Positions 54,037 through 62,407 of a stretch of 64,000 bases of DNA are shown in pieces. The notes under the pieces are model-generated. The model did not search any database, was not told the origin of the DNA, and was given only the letters and a program-made list of their open reading frames with translations. This DNA comes from Pseudomonas wuhanensis (lineage in GTDB: Bacteria > Pseudomonadota > Gammaproteobacteria > Pseudomonadales > Pseudomonadaceae): positions 930,001 to 994,000 of the forward strand of contig NZ_CP117430.1 in assembly GCF_030687395.1 (NCBI RefSeq), written 5' to 3'. Position 1 is the stretch's first letter. Each line of letters begins with the position of its first letter. The position numbers and the translations under genes are program-made.

Positions 54037-55002
54037 ATGATAAAAGTCGAACAGCAACTCGAGAGCATTCATCAGGAACTTCGTGGAAGTGTGCAGGACC
54101 TGACTCAGGAAGAGCAAAAATCGTTGAAGTACTATATTCGCGACATTCATCAGCGCTTAAGCGAATGGCTGAGCGTACAGGGGAATGAAAAAGACGAACG
54201 CAGTTATGAAATCAGTTGGGCTCTTGGCCTGGTCGGTACTGTCGGTGTCCTTCTGGCGATCACTCGATCCGCTGGCAGCGATATTGATTGGGTGCGCGAG
54301 CACACTTTGGCATTTAGGCTCTGGGCGGTAGTACTGTGCACCCTTTTCGTTGGGGTGTCATTGGAGCGCTCCGCGGTGGTGAGGTCCCTGTGGGGTTTTA
54401 CCATTACCAAGTTTTTGGTTTCGATTATTCTTTCCGGTGTGGTGCTCTACGCCCGAGGCAAAGCTGCGGGCTACATCAATGGAGTATTTCACATAGATGC
54501 TTCCGCGTTGCCCTTCACATTTGTGTTTACCACCGCACTGTTGGTGCTTAAGTTGTTGTTGCCGTTCGTACTTACTGTGGCATTGATTTTTTTACTGGTT
54601 CACGCTCTGATTGTAGCCGGCTGGTTGAAGGGTAAAGTTGATGGTAATACTGCTACTGCGGCCCCGCTTTTCTCGTTACTGTCCGCTTTTGTGTTCGGTG
54701 TAATTCTCTATTTCGGGTGGAGCTGGTCCGGTAATCAGATAGCCGACTCCCGGGTGCCGGAAAAAGTCTATTTGATGGCTCATACGCTGGACTTTAATTA
54801 CTCGCACGAATGCGCCAATGTGGCAGCGACTCGGCCGGTACTCTTCCTCGGACCTGCTCAGGAGTCCGTGCTGGTTGCCCCCGAAAAGCTGGCTGATTTC
54901 AGTTTTACCGATTTCTTTGAAGGGGGAGTGAAAGTACCGACTAGCTTCGTGCGTCAACGATGCGACTACAAACCGGCGTGGGCTGTGGATGAGTCGAATT
55001 AG
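54037..55002 (+). CDS. Multi-helix membrane protein of unknown function
   Basis: A 321-residue inner-membrane protein. An N-terminal soluble coil (KVEQQLESIHQELRGSVQDL) is followed by about five hydrophobic helices (starting SYEISWALGLVGTVGVLLAI, LWAVVLCTLFVGVSL, FLVSIILSGVVLYA, LLPFVLTVALIFLLVHALI and LFSLLSAFVFGVILYFGW) and a C-terminal soluble segment with Cys pair-like residues (SHECANV and RQRCDYK). I do not recognise it. It lies 125 bp after the lipoprotein gene. Confidence 0.72.
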   Translation: MIKVEQQLESIHQELRGSVQDLTQEEQKSLKYYIRDIHQRLSEWLSVQGNEKDERSYEISWALGLVGTVGVLLAITRSAGSDIDWVREHTLAFRLWAVVLCTLFVGVSLERSAVVRSLWGFTITKFLVSIILSGVVLYARGKAAGYINGVFHIDASALPFTFVFTTALLVLKLLLPFVLTVALIFLLVHALIVAGWLKGKVDGNTATAAPLFSLLSAFVFGVILYFGWSWSGNQIADSRVPEKVYLMAHTLDFNYSHECANVAATRPVLFLGPAQESVLVAPEKLADFSFTDFFEGGVKVPTSFVRQRCDYKPAWAVDESN

Positions 55003-55074
55003 GATTGTGCTGAGTCCGTTTGTTGTATCGGTCGTTGAGTCCACAGCGGCCGTTCGCTAGCCGTTGCGAATGTG

Positions 55075-55240
55075 TCACTCCGGCGTCATGAGCATCGCAA
55101 GCACCATGTTGATGAACTCCTCGTTCTTGCCGATTGTATCCAAGGCACCGCGTACGTTGGCTGTCACCTCCGTAGCCCCTAACTGGCCAAGCAATTGTCC
55201 GATCAGCCTATCATCGTCTCTGACACGTTCTGGCAAGATC
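55075..55240 (-). pseudogene. C-terminal gene remnant on the minus strand
   Basis: The minus strand reads ERVRDDDRLIGQLLGQLGAT, then EVTANVRGALDTIGKNEEFI and NMVLAMLMTPE, followed by a stop at 55075-55077. It has coding character and no start, and runs into the IS66-type remnant at 55247. It looks like the 3' end of a gene interrupted there. The family is not recognised. Confidence 0.45.
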
Positions 55241-55246
55241 GGCGCC

Positions 55247-55513
55247 ATGACTTCGCTGCCCGACCTCGATCAACTGACCCCCGAACAACTGCGCGCTCTG
55301 GCTGCACAGTTGTTTTTTCAGGTCGGCGCTATGGACAAGAAATCCCAGCACGACAAAACGCTCATCGAGGAACTCACCCACGAGATCACGCAGCTCAAAC
55401 GCTTTAAGTTCACCAAGCGTAGCGAGCAGATGAGCCTGGAGCAGGACAGTTTGCTCGATGATCTGATCGATACTGATATCACGGCCATCGAAGCTGAGCT
55501 GGAGTCATTGTAA
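55247..55513 (+). pseudogene. Truncated IS66 TnpC N-terminus
   Basis: ATG 55247 starts an 88-residue frame MTSLPDLDQLTPEQLRALAA, FFQVGAMDKKSQ, LKRFKFTKRSEQMSLEQDSL, DTDITAIEAELESL, then TAA. It matches the N-terminal helix of IS66 TnpC, including the copy at 43482-45029, but differs at many residues, so it came from another IS66 relative. The catalytic part is missing. Confidence 0.8.
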
Positions 55514-55855
55514 ACAGTTCCAGCATCGGCCCAGATATTAACTGATTACGTCTGGCCACAATCGGTATCGCCATAGTAGAGGTCTTCACAACCGAAGGAG
55601 AGTGGGAGGGATCCAGACGGTGTTCGTTGTCGCAGAAGCTTTGAATAGCGAATTGCTAATCTCTAGGCGCAAAACGCCGCCTTAATAAAGCTGCGAGGCT
55701 GTAGTACACACCGAGGAAAATCTCGACTTGCTTTAGCTCTGAGAGATAATTTTCTTATTTCGTTATGTGCTGATGACAACATTGCAATGAGCTAATCTCA
55801 GTTCCGTGCATAAAACGTGAATGAGCGTTTTTCTTAACTAAGCTGAGGGAATGAT

Positions 55856-56080
55856 ATGAAAAATATTACGAGTATCGATCACCGCAAAGTGATGCAGTCT
55901 GCCCAGACGCTAAAAGCCAATCCCCCACTCCCATCCGAGATCACCAAAGACCCGATTGCATTTCTTGAGGCACAAGGCATTACTGTTGGCGCGGACATCG
56001 AAGCGATGATCAAAGCCAAAGGTATGTTTCCTCTCGCGAAAGCGCCAAGACAAGCGGGCATATTACACATCGATATTTAG
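55856..56080 (+). CDS. RiPP precursor peptide, copy 1
   Basis: A 74-residue peptide; GAGG precedes ATG 55856 by eight bases. It has a helical leader (SIDHRKVMQSAQTLKA), a central block (SEITKDPIAFLEAQGITVGA) and a C-terminal tail KAPRQAGILHIDI. No Cys and no Ser or Thr in the last 40 residues except Thr43, so lanthipeptide or thioether chemistry is unlikely; C-methylation, epimerisation or carbon crosslinks by radical SAM enzymes fit better. It is followed by a near-copy and then by the modifying enzymes. Precursor role is inferred from size, duplication and context. Confidence 0.8.
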   Translation: MKNITSIDHRKVMQSAQTLKANPPLPSEITKDPIAFLEAQGITVGADIEAMIKAKGMFPLAKAPRQAGILHIDI

Positions 56081-56243
56081 TGGCACCCATAAATAAAAAC
56101 CGAGGGAAATCTCTGCTTGCTTTGGCTCTGAGAGAAATTTTCTTATTCTATTATGTGCTGGTGACAACATTTTAATGAGCTAAGATCAGTTCAATGCGCA
56201 ACACGTGGATGAGCGTTTTCTTTAACTAAACAGAGGGAATGAT

Positions 56244-56468
56244 ATGAATAATATTACGAGTATCGATCACAGCAAAGTGATGCAGGCTGCCCAAGCGCTA
56301 AAAGCCAAACCCCCACTCCCATCCGAGATCACCAAAGACCCGATTGCATTTCTTGAGGCACAAGGCATCACTGTTGACGCGGACATCGAAGCGATGATCA
56401 AAGCCAAAGGTGTGTTCCCCATCGCGAAAGCGCCAAGACAAGCGGGCATAGTACACATCGATATTTAG
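56244..56468 (+). CDS. RiPP precursor peptide, copy 2
   Basis: A 74-residue paralogue of copy 1 with nine substitutions (K2N, R10S, S15A, T18A, N22K, G45D, M57V, L60I, L70V). The C-terminal 12 residues differ only by Leu70 to Val, giving KAPRQAGIVHIDI. All are conservative in the presumed core. The RBS and upstream region are also copied. Both copies keep the same stop and tail, suggesting both make product. Confidence 0.8.
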   Translation: MNNITSIDHSKVMQAAQALKAKPPLPSEITKDPIAFLEAQGITVDADIEAMIKAKGVFPIAKAPRQAGIVHIDI

Positions 56469-56491
56469 TGGCACCTATATGTAGATCGGCG

Positions 56492-56542
56492 AAAAAACTG
56501 GCTGTTCTGAAGAGGTCCGTTTGTACAGGTCGGCCAGTTTTT
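56492..56542 (+). terminator. Inverted repeat (possible attenuator) between precursors and enzymes
   Basis: AAAAAACTGGC at 56492-56502 pairs with GCCAGTTTTT at 56533-56542 around a 30-base loop; the descending arm ends in a T-tract. Placement between precursor copy 2 and the first radical SAM gene suggests partial termination, giving more precursor than enzyme mRNA. Confidence 0.6.
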
Positions 56543-56568
56543 GCTTGTAACGAATACGGAGCAACGCC

Positions 56569-57564
56569 ATGGAAACGCTGCCCGCAGCTCTGGTCATCAA
56601 CGTTACACTTCAATGTCCCTTAAAGTGTGCTCATTGCTGTTATTCGTCCGATATGTTCAAGGCTGGTCATCTGTCATTTGAACAGATAGCGCTAGCCATT
56701 TCACAAGCTGCCGGCATCCAAGCGTTCCGGGCAGTCCACTTTGTCGGCGGCGACCCTTTGCTGCATCCCGACCTGCTAGCCGATGCAATCGCGCTAGCTG
56801 CCGGACTAGGACTTAGCACCGGTATCACAACCAGCGCTTTCTGGGCGAAGTCCCCGGGCCACGCTCAGAAGGTCGTCGACAAGCTATGCGATGCTGGATT
56901 GAGCGAAATAACTGTATCTTACGATGATGCCCATGCCGCTTTCCTAGGCCTGCATTACATCGCTAATGCGGTGGCTGCCGCAGTCCTGCGTTCTCTCAAG
57001 TTAAGAATCGCCGTAGTGGTCGAACCTGGCGCCGCGATCACCGCCGCGACGCTGCGCGCGCAATTAGGACTGCAAGAGGCGAGCGCCATTCAAATTTACG
57101 AAACGGCTGTGAACTCAACCGGCCGGGCCGCTGCCGTAGACGAAGTCCGCCTTCACACACGCACCGAGCATGCAGAGGTCTATCGGGGGGCCTGCCAGTC
57201 GGTGTTTCGGAACGTCCAAATCGATCCACAAGGTAACGTGATCCCCTGTTGCGGTGTCTTGCCTCACCACTCCTCAATGGTGGTTGGAAACCTAGTGGAT
57301 GATGGCTTGGAGATTGCGGTAGCGCGGGCCCAGCAAGACCCTTTATATCGTTGGATCAGCAAGGACGGGCCGGTGGCAATCCTGGCCGACATTACCGCTG
57401 CCGATACGGCGCCGATGCGCACCACGGATTTCGATGGTATCTGCACGGCTTGCGACCGCATGTTTTCCTCCCCTTTGTTGCTAAGACGGGCGCGACACAC
57501 GGCCGCCGCCAGGTGCGCCGAGGGCCAGTCGGAGAATGTCGTGTTGAAATGGGTGACAACATGA
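56569..57564 (+). CDS. Radical SAM enzyme with SPASM/twitch-like C-terminus (RiPP maturase)
   Basis: A 331-residue radical SAM protein, GGAGC before ATG 56569. The [4Fe-4S]-SAM cluster ligands are Cys16, Cys20 and Cys23 (CPLKCAHC), and GGDPLLHPDLL at 60-70 replaces the GGE SAM-binding motif. Further cysteines at 209, 227, 228, 292 and 295 (GACQ, IPCCG, ICTAC) suggest an auxiliary cluster as in SPASM or twitch enzymes. The stop overlaps the next start (ATGA). It is expected to modify the precursor tail; the reaction is unknown. Confidence 0.85.
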   Translation: METLPAALVINVTLQCPLKCAHCCYSSDMFKAGHLSFEQIALAISQAAGIQAFRAVHFVGGDPLLHPDLLADAIALAAGLGLSTGITTSAFWAKSPGHAQKVVDKLCDAGLSEITVSYDDAHAAFLGLHYIANAVAAAVLRSLKLRIAVVVEPGAAITAATLRAQLGLQEASAIQIYETAVNSTGRAAAVDEVRLHTRTEHAEVYRGACQSVFRNVQIDPQGNVIPCCGVLPHHSSMVVGNLVDDGLEIAVARAQQDPLYRWISKDGPVAILADITAADTAPMRTTDFDGICTACDRMFSSPLLLRRARHTAAARCAEGQSENVVLKWVTT

Positions 57565-59438
57565 CGACTGACGTTTTGCTAGTGTCGGCCCCGGTTATGT
57601 CGGTGCTGCGGCCTTCGGCCGCACTCGGGCTACTGCAGTCGGCGCTCACGGCCATTGGGGTACGCACCGAATCCCTCTACTTGAATCTGATGTTCGCCGA
57701 GATGATTGGTATTGACCTGAACGAACGCCTTGGCGAGACTTTGCCAAGCCATCTCCTCGCTGGCGAATGGCTATTCGAACAGCCAGCACCGGCCGTAAAT
57801 GCAAAAAATCGAGCCGTCTTCGAGGGACAACTCAACACGGCCTTAGAGCAACATAAGTTCGACGATCTAGAGGCCATCAAATCCAAGACGGCACCCGCAT
57901 TTATCCTGCAGGCAGCGCAAGCTATCCTCAGGCGCAAGCCACGCATCTTGGGTTTCACTACCATGTTCCAACAGACCATGGCATCGCTGGAGATCGCGGC
58001 TTCCGTCAAACGTGCTGCACCGGAAATCATCATTTGCTTCGGTGGCGCAAATTGCCACGGTCCGATGGGGGCCGTGCTGATCCAACATTACCCACAGATC
58101 GACTATGTATTTACAGGCGAGGCCGACGCATTATTCCCTGATTTCGTCAAAGCCTTGCTAGCCGGACGTTCGCCCCGCCGCACCCAAGGCTGGCTGGGAC
58201 GTATGTCGGGTACGCACCCGCTGTCCCAACCGGTCCGCGAACTCGATGACTTGCCGATCCCGGACTACAGCGACTACTTCAGCCAACTGGCCAGAATGTC
58301 TGAAGCACACCGGATACGCAGCAGCGTGCCGTTCGAATCCTCGCGAGGTTGCTGGTGGGGGCAAAAAAACCACTGTACTTTCTGTGGGCTCAATGCCACA
58401 AGCATGGTATTCAGAGAGAAAAGCGGGAACCGCGTACTGCGCGAACTGGGAGTTTTGGCGCGTGCATACGGCATCAAACGTTTTTCCGCATGCGACAATA
58501 TCCTGAGCATGGGGCACGTCGACCGCGTAATTGCCGAACTAGACGGCAACGTGCAGCAATACCGCTTTTTTTACGAAATCAAGTCAAACCTTGATGAAGC
58601 GAAGCTGCGCATACTTGGCAAGGCCGGTGTGGTGTGGATACAACCAGGCATTGAAAGCCTCTCTGACCCTGTACTCAAGTTGATGCGCAAAGGTGTCGAC
58701 CGCATGCTCAATCTGCGCCTGCTACGCAATTGCCGCGAATTTGGCATGTGCGCGATCTGGTCGATGCTGTACGGCTTTCCTGGGGAGGCCGCAGCGGATT
58801 TTGACGATGTGGCCCGCATCGTTCCAATGTTAGAGCATTTGCAGCCGCCAGTCGGATGCGGCCGGATCCGACTCGATCGTTTCAGCCCCAACTTCGAGCA
58901 AGCGGAGGCAATCGGTTTTACCGACGTACAGCCGGTAAGCTCATATGGCGCAATTTTCAACCTCCCTGCCGATGCGCTTTTTGGCTTGGCCTATTTCTTC
59001 GATGGCTATGCGCCACGGGCAGCCAGCGAATCCGACCTGATTCCCCTAAAACAAGCTATCGCGGCTTGGCGCAGTGCCTGGCTACCCGGGACTACTCCGC
59101 CTCGCCTGGTCGCGCTTCCATGCGAAGGCCGCTGCTTGATCGAAGATACCCGCCGGTGTGCCATCGAGCGCTTCTTTGTCGCTAGCGAACTCGAAACCGC
59201 CATCATCGGGCATTGCCGATCGGCGCGCGCGATCGCCAAATTCGACATCTTGACCGACAGGTGGAGCCCGAGCGAAATCGAAGCAGCTCTTGGCAACCTG
59301 CTCTACCGCAATTATCTGTTAACCGATCAGGACCGGGTGATTTCGCTGATAGTTACCAGCGGGAACGAGCTATTTAGCGATGAGGATCGGGCCGACCTGC
59401 CTTTTGGGTACGTTGCGTCAAGCAGCGTCCAGATATAA
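57561..59438 (+). CDS. B12-type radical SAM, bacteriocin-maturation C-methyltransferase family
   Basis: A 625-residue protein, start set by the ATGA overlap. N-terminal 190 residues resemble the cobalamin-binding domain (LLVSAPVMSVLRPSAALGLL, IICFGGANCHGPMGAVL, DYVFTGEADALFPDF). The radical SAM cluster is the rare Cys264-x7-Cys272-x2-Cys275 (ESSRGCWWGQKNHCTFCGLN), the hallmark of the RiPP maturation radical SAM C-methyltransferase family (TIGR03975). The C-terminal region holds the conserved IWSMLYGFPGE and VGCGRIRLDRFSPNF. It probably methylates unactivated carbon in the precursor. Confidence 0.9.
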   Translation: MTTDVLLVSAPVMSVLRPSAALGLLQSALTAIGVRTESLYLNLMFAEMIGIDLNERLGETLPSHLLAGEWLFEQPAPAVNAKNRAVFEGQLNTALEQHKFDDLEAIKSKTAPAFILQAAQAILRRKPRILGFTTMFQQTMASLEIAASVKRAAPEIIICFGGANCHGPMGAVLIQHYPQIDYVFTGEADALFPDFVKALLAGRSPRRTQGWLGRMSGTHPLSQPVRELDDLPIPDYSDYFSQLARMSEAHRIRSSVPFESSRGCWWGQKNHCTFCGLNATSMVFREKSGNRVLRELGVLARAYGIKRFSACDNILSMGHVDRVIAELDGNVQQYRFFYEIKSNLDEAKLRILGKAGVVWIQPGIESLSDPVLKLMRKGVDRMLNLRLLRNCREFGMCAIWSMLYGFPGEAAADFDDVARIVPMLEHLQPPVGCGRIRLDRFSPNFEQAEAIGFTDVQPVSSYGAIFNLPADALFGLAYFFDGYAPRAASESDLIPLKQAIAAWRSAWLPGTTPPRLVALPCEGRCLIEDTRRCAIERFFVASELETAIIGHCRSARAIAKFDILTDRWSPSEIEAALGNLLYRNYLLTDQDRVISLIVTSGNELFSDEDRADLPFGYVASSSVQI

Positions 59439-59450
59439 CAGGAGAACGCT

Positions 59451-60611
59451 ATGAGTGTCGAAGTGCGACCGCTTGGCGATAAATGCAATATCGGCTGTAC
59501 ATATTGCTATCAGGAAGGTACCCGTGCCAGTAGCACCGCTGGTAATCGTTATGAGATTTCGAAGATCATCGAAGTACTGAACGAACTCGATGAGCCGTTC
59601 ACGTTGTTTGGCGGCGAGATTATGCTGACCAAGCGACGCGATTTAGAGCACCTTCTGGAGTTCGGCCAGCGCCGCTATGGCCAGGTAGGCCTTCAAACGA
59701 ACGGCACCTTGGTCAAGGAACGCGATATCGACCTGTTCCTTGAACATAACGTAAAGGTAGGAGTCTCGATCGATGGCCCCGGCGAATTGAACGATGCGCG
59801 CTGGGCCGGCAGCCTTCGCGCGACCCGTCGCGCTACGGCGATGACTGAGGCGGTGATCGAAACCATGTGTCGGACAGGCGCGCCGCCGGGGGTCATCGTC
59901 ACGCTTCACCGTTTGAATGCGGTTGGTGAACGGCTCGCCCACCTCTGCGGCTGGTTGCAGTTTCTCGACACTTTGGGTGTAACGCGCGTGCGCCTACACC
60001 TGCTCGAAAACGATAATGCCGGGCCAGCCGAGGATCTGGTGCTGACTACGGAGCAGGCGCTGCTGGCCATGCGCCGCCTGCGCGCACTCGAACGGACGCT
60101 GGTATGCATGCGATTCGATTTGTTCCGCGAACTAGAGTCGATGCTTCTTGGGCAAGACGATGAAGCGTCCTGCGTGTTTCGGGCATGCGACCCCTATCTG
60201 ACCCGCGCCGTCATAGGTGTCGAAGGGGATGGCCGGCGATCCAATTGTGGCCGCACAAACAAGGATGGCATTGCATATACACCTGCCACAGTCAATGGCT
60301 ACGAACGCCAGCTCGGACTGTACGCAATGCCGCAGGAGGAAGGCGGATGCAAGGGTTGCCGGTTCTTTCTAATGTGCAAGGGAAACTGTCCGGGCACCGC
60401 GATTGACGGCGACTGGCGCCTTCGTTCCGTTGATTGTTTGGTGTGGTTCGGACTCTTCGAAGATACCGAAGCCCGTCTCCTGTCCGAAGGTAGGGCGGTA
60501 CTGAGCCAGTCGCCTCAGCGTACCGCAGTCGAAGCCATCATTGTCGAGGGTTGGCGGGATGGTCACGACCGGTTATTGCGCGAAGCCTGCGATCTGGTTG
60601 GCGGACTATGA
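59451..60611 (+). CDS. Radical SAM/SPASM peptide maturase
   Basis: A 386-residue protein, GGAG before ATG 59451, 12 bp after the B12 enzyme. Cluster ligands Cys12, Cys16 and Cys19 (CNIGCTYCYQ), GGE motif FTLFGGEIML, and a C-terminal SPASM set (RACDPY, SNCGRTN, GGCKGCRFFLMCKGNCPG, SVDC) for two auxiliary clusters. SPASM enzymes of this shape make thioether, carbon-carbon or other crosslinks on peptides. With no Cys in the precursors, a carbon-based crosslink or epimerisation is more likely here. The stop overlaps the next gene. Confidence 0.88.
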   Translation: MSVEVRPLGDKCNIGCTYCYQEGTRASSTAGNRYEISKIIEVLNELDEPFTLFGGEIMLTKRRDLEHLLEFGQRRYGQVGLQTNGTLVKERDIDLFLEHNVKVGVSIDGPGELNDARWAGSLRATRRATAMTEAVIETMCRTGAPPGVIVTLHRLNAVGERLAHLCGWLQFLDTLGVTRVRLHLLENDNAGPAEDLVLTTEQALLAMRRLRALERTLVCMRFDLFRELESMLLGQDDEASCVFRACDPYLTRAVIGVEGDGRRSNCGRTNKDGIAYTPATVNGYERQLGLYAMPQEEGGCKGCRFFLMCKGNCPGTAIDGDWRLRSVDCLVWFGLFEDTEARLLSEGRAVLSQSPQRTAVEAIIVEGWRDGHDRLLREACDLVGGL

Positions 60612-61939
60612 TGCTCGATGCCGTATCGCGGTCTTGGCCGAGTGCGGGATCCGGACCTGCGGATGGCGCCGCGCGCGCGCGCGGACGTCTTAGTTTCGCC
60701 GCATCGGAAGAAGGGGACCAATGGCGAAGCCAAATTCCAGGCATGGTCCACGCCTCCTTGGTCACCGATCTTGCCGACGTCAAGCACGGCGGGCTGGCAT
60801 GGATGCGCTTCTGGGCTCCATATCGCGCTCTTGCCGAAACGCTCGAATGGGTTCAGGAGATGAGCTTGAAGGCAACCGTGTGCGACTGCGCGTTCGATGA
60901 GGGCGCCCCCGTCTCTCCCGTGCTTGTCGCAGGCGAGGCGCTCGACCCACGCACCCGCATCACCTATGCATTGGAGGTGACGGGGCGCAATGCCGTATTT
61001 CCGCTTCACAGCGCTGCCAGCCCGGTGCCTCCATGTTGCGCCTTGGCCCGCGAATCTACGAGTGACCGGCTCCTGCTTAATGGCGGAAACGGTCCCTTAC
61101 ACGCATATGTAGCGCTCGCGCCGCTTGGCCTCACGCCACTGCGGCACGCACCGTGCTCACTCGACTGCCCTGCCACTGTCGAAATTGTGAACGCCTTTAT
61201 TGTGCGAGCGCTCGCCCTTGGCTTCAATGACGCGGCCCAGGCGTGGAAAACACTACAACACGTCCAGCCAAGTGCCACGCTGCGTGCAGGCCTAATGGAA
61301 GTAAAGATGCCGGGTTTACGCTTTGCTTACCGAACGGCACTGCACGAACGTAGCAATCGCATTGCCGTAACGATGCATAAACCCTGGATGCTATCGCCAG
61401 AGATCGACACCTTCATCCACACGGACCCTTCGTTCGCCAGTGAGTTTGCTCGCCGTTCGCGTTTCGCGACAATCCTGTGGGAACAAGAGGCGGTCATAAA
61501 GCGCGCACGAGGACCGATCGTCCACCTCGGCTGTGGCGATGGGCTGCTGTTGGATCTGCTAAAAATTGCCAAGCCGAACGCCGTGCTGCACGGAGTACAA
61601 AGCAATGCAGCGCCGGTCGAAGTCGGAGTATGCGTTCAGGACAATAGCGCGCCTGCCGTTCACGCAGAAAAGTGGGAAGTGGAGCTGAAAGCGATCATGG
61701 CTTCCGGGAAGAAACCCGATCTCCTTCTGTTTGACCCCATCCATCTGCTGGCGCTAGGGGCGGTCGAGCGCCAAATGCTTGTCTCCGCTATGCATGCATC
61801 AGCGGCCGCGGTCGTTGCCTACGCCACCGACGCAAGCTTAAAGCGCTATGGCGACCTCGCCGAGTTGGCTCGGGCGGCTGGAATAGGGCTGGTACAGGGG
61901 CGACGGCTTCGGGTGTCGGCGTTGTTAGCAGCTCCCTGA
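60608..61939 (+). CDS. Methyltransferase-like protein with unusual Cys-containing middle region
   Basis: A 443-residue protein; the start ATGATG overlaps the previous stop. The C-terminal third has a Rossmann-type SAM motif (IVHLGCGDGLLLDLL at about 305-320) and a motif-IV-like LLLFDPIHLL. The first 250 residues carry HAPCSLDCPATVEIVNAF near 180-200 and CCALARES, suggesting metal or substrate binding; I recall similar PCS-x-x-C segments in DUF483-type proteins. It is the last gene of the RiPP operon. Likely a second methylation or tailoring step; unproven. Confidence 0.7.
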   Translation: MMLDAVSRSWPSAGSGPADGAARARGRLSFAASEEGDQWRSQIPGMVHASLVTDLADVKHGGLAWMRFWAPYRALAETLEWVQEMSLKATVCDCAFDEGAPVSPVLVAGEALDPRTRITYALEVTGRNAVFPLHSAASPVPPCCALARESTSDRLLLNGGNGPLHAYVALAPLGLTPLRHAPCSLDCPATVEIVNAFIVRALALGFNDAAQAWKTLQHVQPSATLRAGLMEVKMPGLRFAYRTALHERSNRIAVTMHKPWMLSPEIDTFIHTDPSFASEFARRSRFATILWEQEAVIKRARGPIVHLGCGDGLLLDLLKIAKPNAVLHGVQSNAAPVEVGVCVQDNSAPAVHAEKWEVELKAIMASGKKPDLLLFDPIHLLALGAVERQMLVSAMHASAAAVVAYATDASLKRYGDLAELARAAGIGLVQGRRLRVSALLAAP

Positions 61940-61944
61940 TCACC

Positions 61945-62238
61945 TCATTTTGTAAGGGCGGAATTCGCATCGGTACACCATAGTGTTTGCTCAACATCCC
62001 ATGCATCGTCGAGCTGCGTGAAGAAAAACTCTTTATCGATAAGTTTTTGATCGCCGTGACCACCATACGCCATGCGATCAACCAGGCTAGCCGTGGTCGT
62101 GAAGCCAATTTTGTATAAAAGACCCTGTTGAGAGTTTAGCCGTACGTAATTGACATTAGCTGCAGGGTCACTAGGCCTGCGGAACCAGCGCTTGAATCTC
62201 GTATACAGTGATGCATGTAGCTTGGCCATTCCCTTCAC
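61945..62238 (-). CDS. GIY-YIG/T5orf172-like small protein
   Basis: A 97-residue minus-strand protein, convergent with the RiPP operon and only 5 bp from its end. VRLNSQQGLLYKIGFTTTAS, then LVDRMAYGGHGD, and FFTQLDDAWDVEQTL follow the GIY-YIG relative T5orf172 (YKIGxT...R...A...E). The C-terminus is short for the family, so it may be truncated. Nuclease activity cannot be judged. Confidence 0.6.
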   Translation of the reverse strand: MKGMAKLHASLYTRFKRWFRRPSDPAANVNYVRLNSQQGLLYKIGFTTTASLVDRMAYGGHGDQKLIDKEFFFTQLDDAWDVEQTLWCTDANSALTK

Positions 62239-62407
62239 AAATCCCGATAAATCCTCCGCTGGGACATCCTACAGTGGTGGCAATAAGCCGCTCACCTCAG
62301 CCTTGCATCTCCCCGGACACGTGAGACGGTAATTCCAGTTAGTGCTGCAGACCAGGAACTGCCGCACCTGCCCAGAGATCATGGCTTGTCTCACAAACGG
62401 AAAGGCT

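Larger units (their letters stand above)
55711..56475. repeat. 388-bp tandem duplication containing two RiPP precursor genes
   Basis: Unit 1 begins with ACCGAGG at 55711 and unit 2 with ACCGAGG at 56099. Both contain CTCTGAGAGA, TTTTCTTATT, TATGTGCTG, TGACAACATT, ATGAGCGTTTT, GAGGGAATGATATG and the precursor gene, in the same order and spacing (start codons 388 bp apart). The upstream parts have diverged by more bases than the coding part. The duplication copies promoter, RBS and gene together. The 342-bp gap before copy 1 starts with IS66 remnant DNA. Confidence 0.92.
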
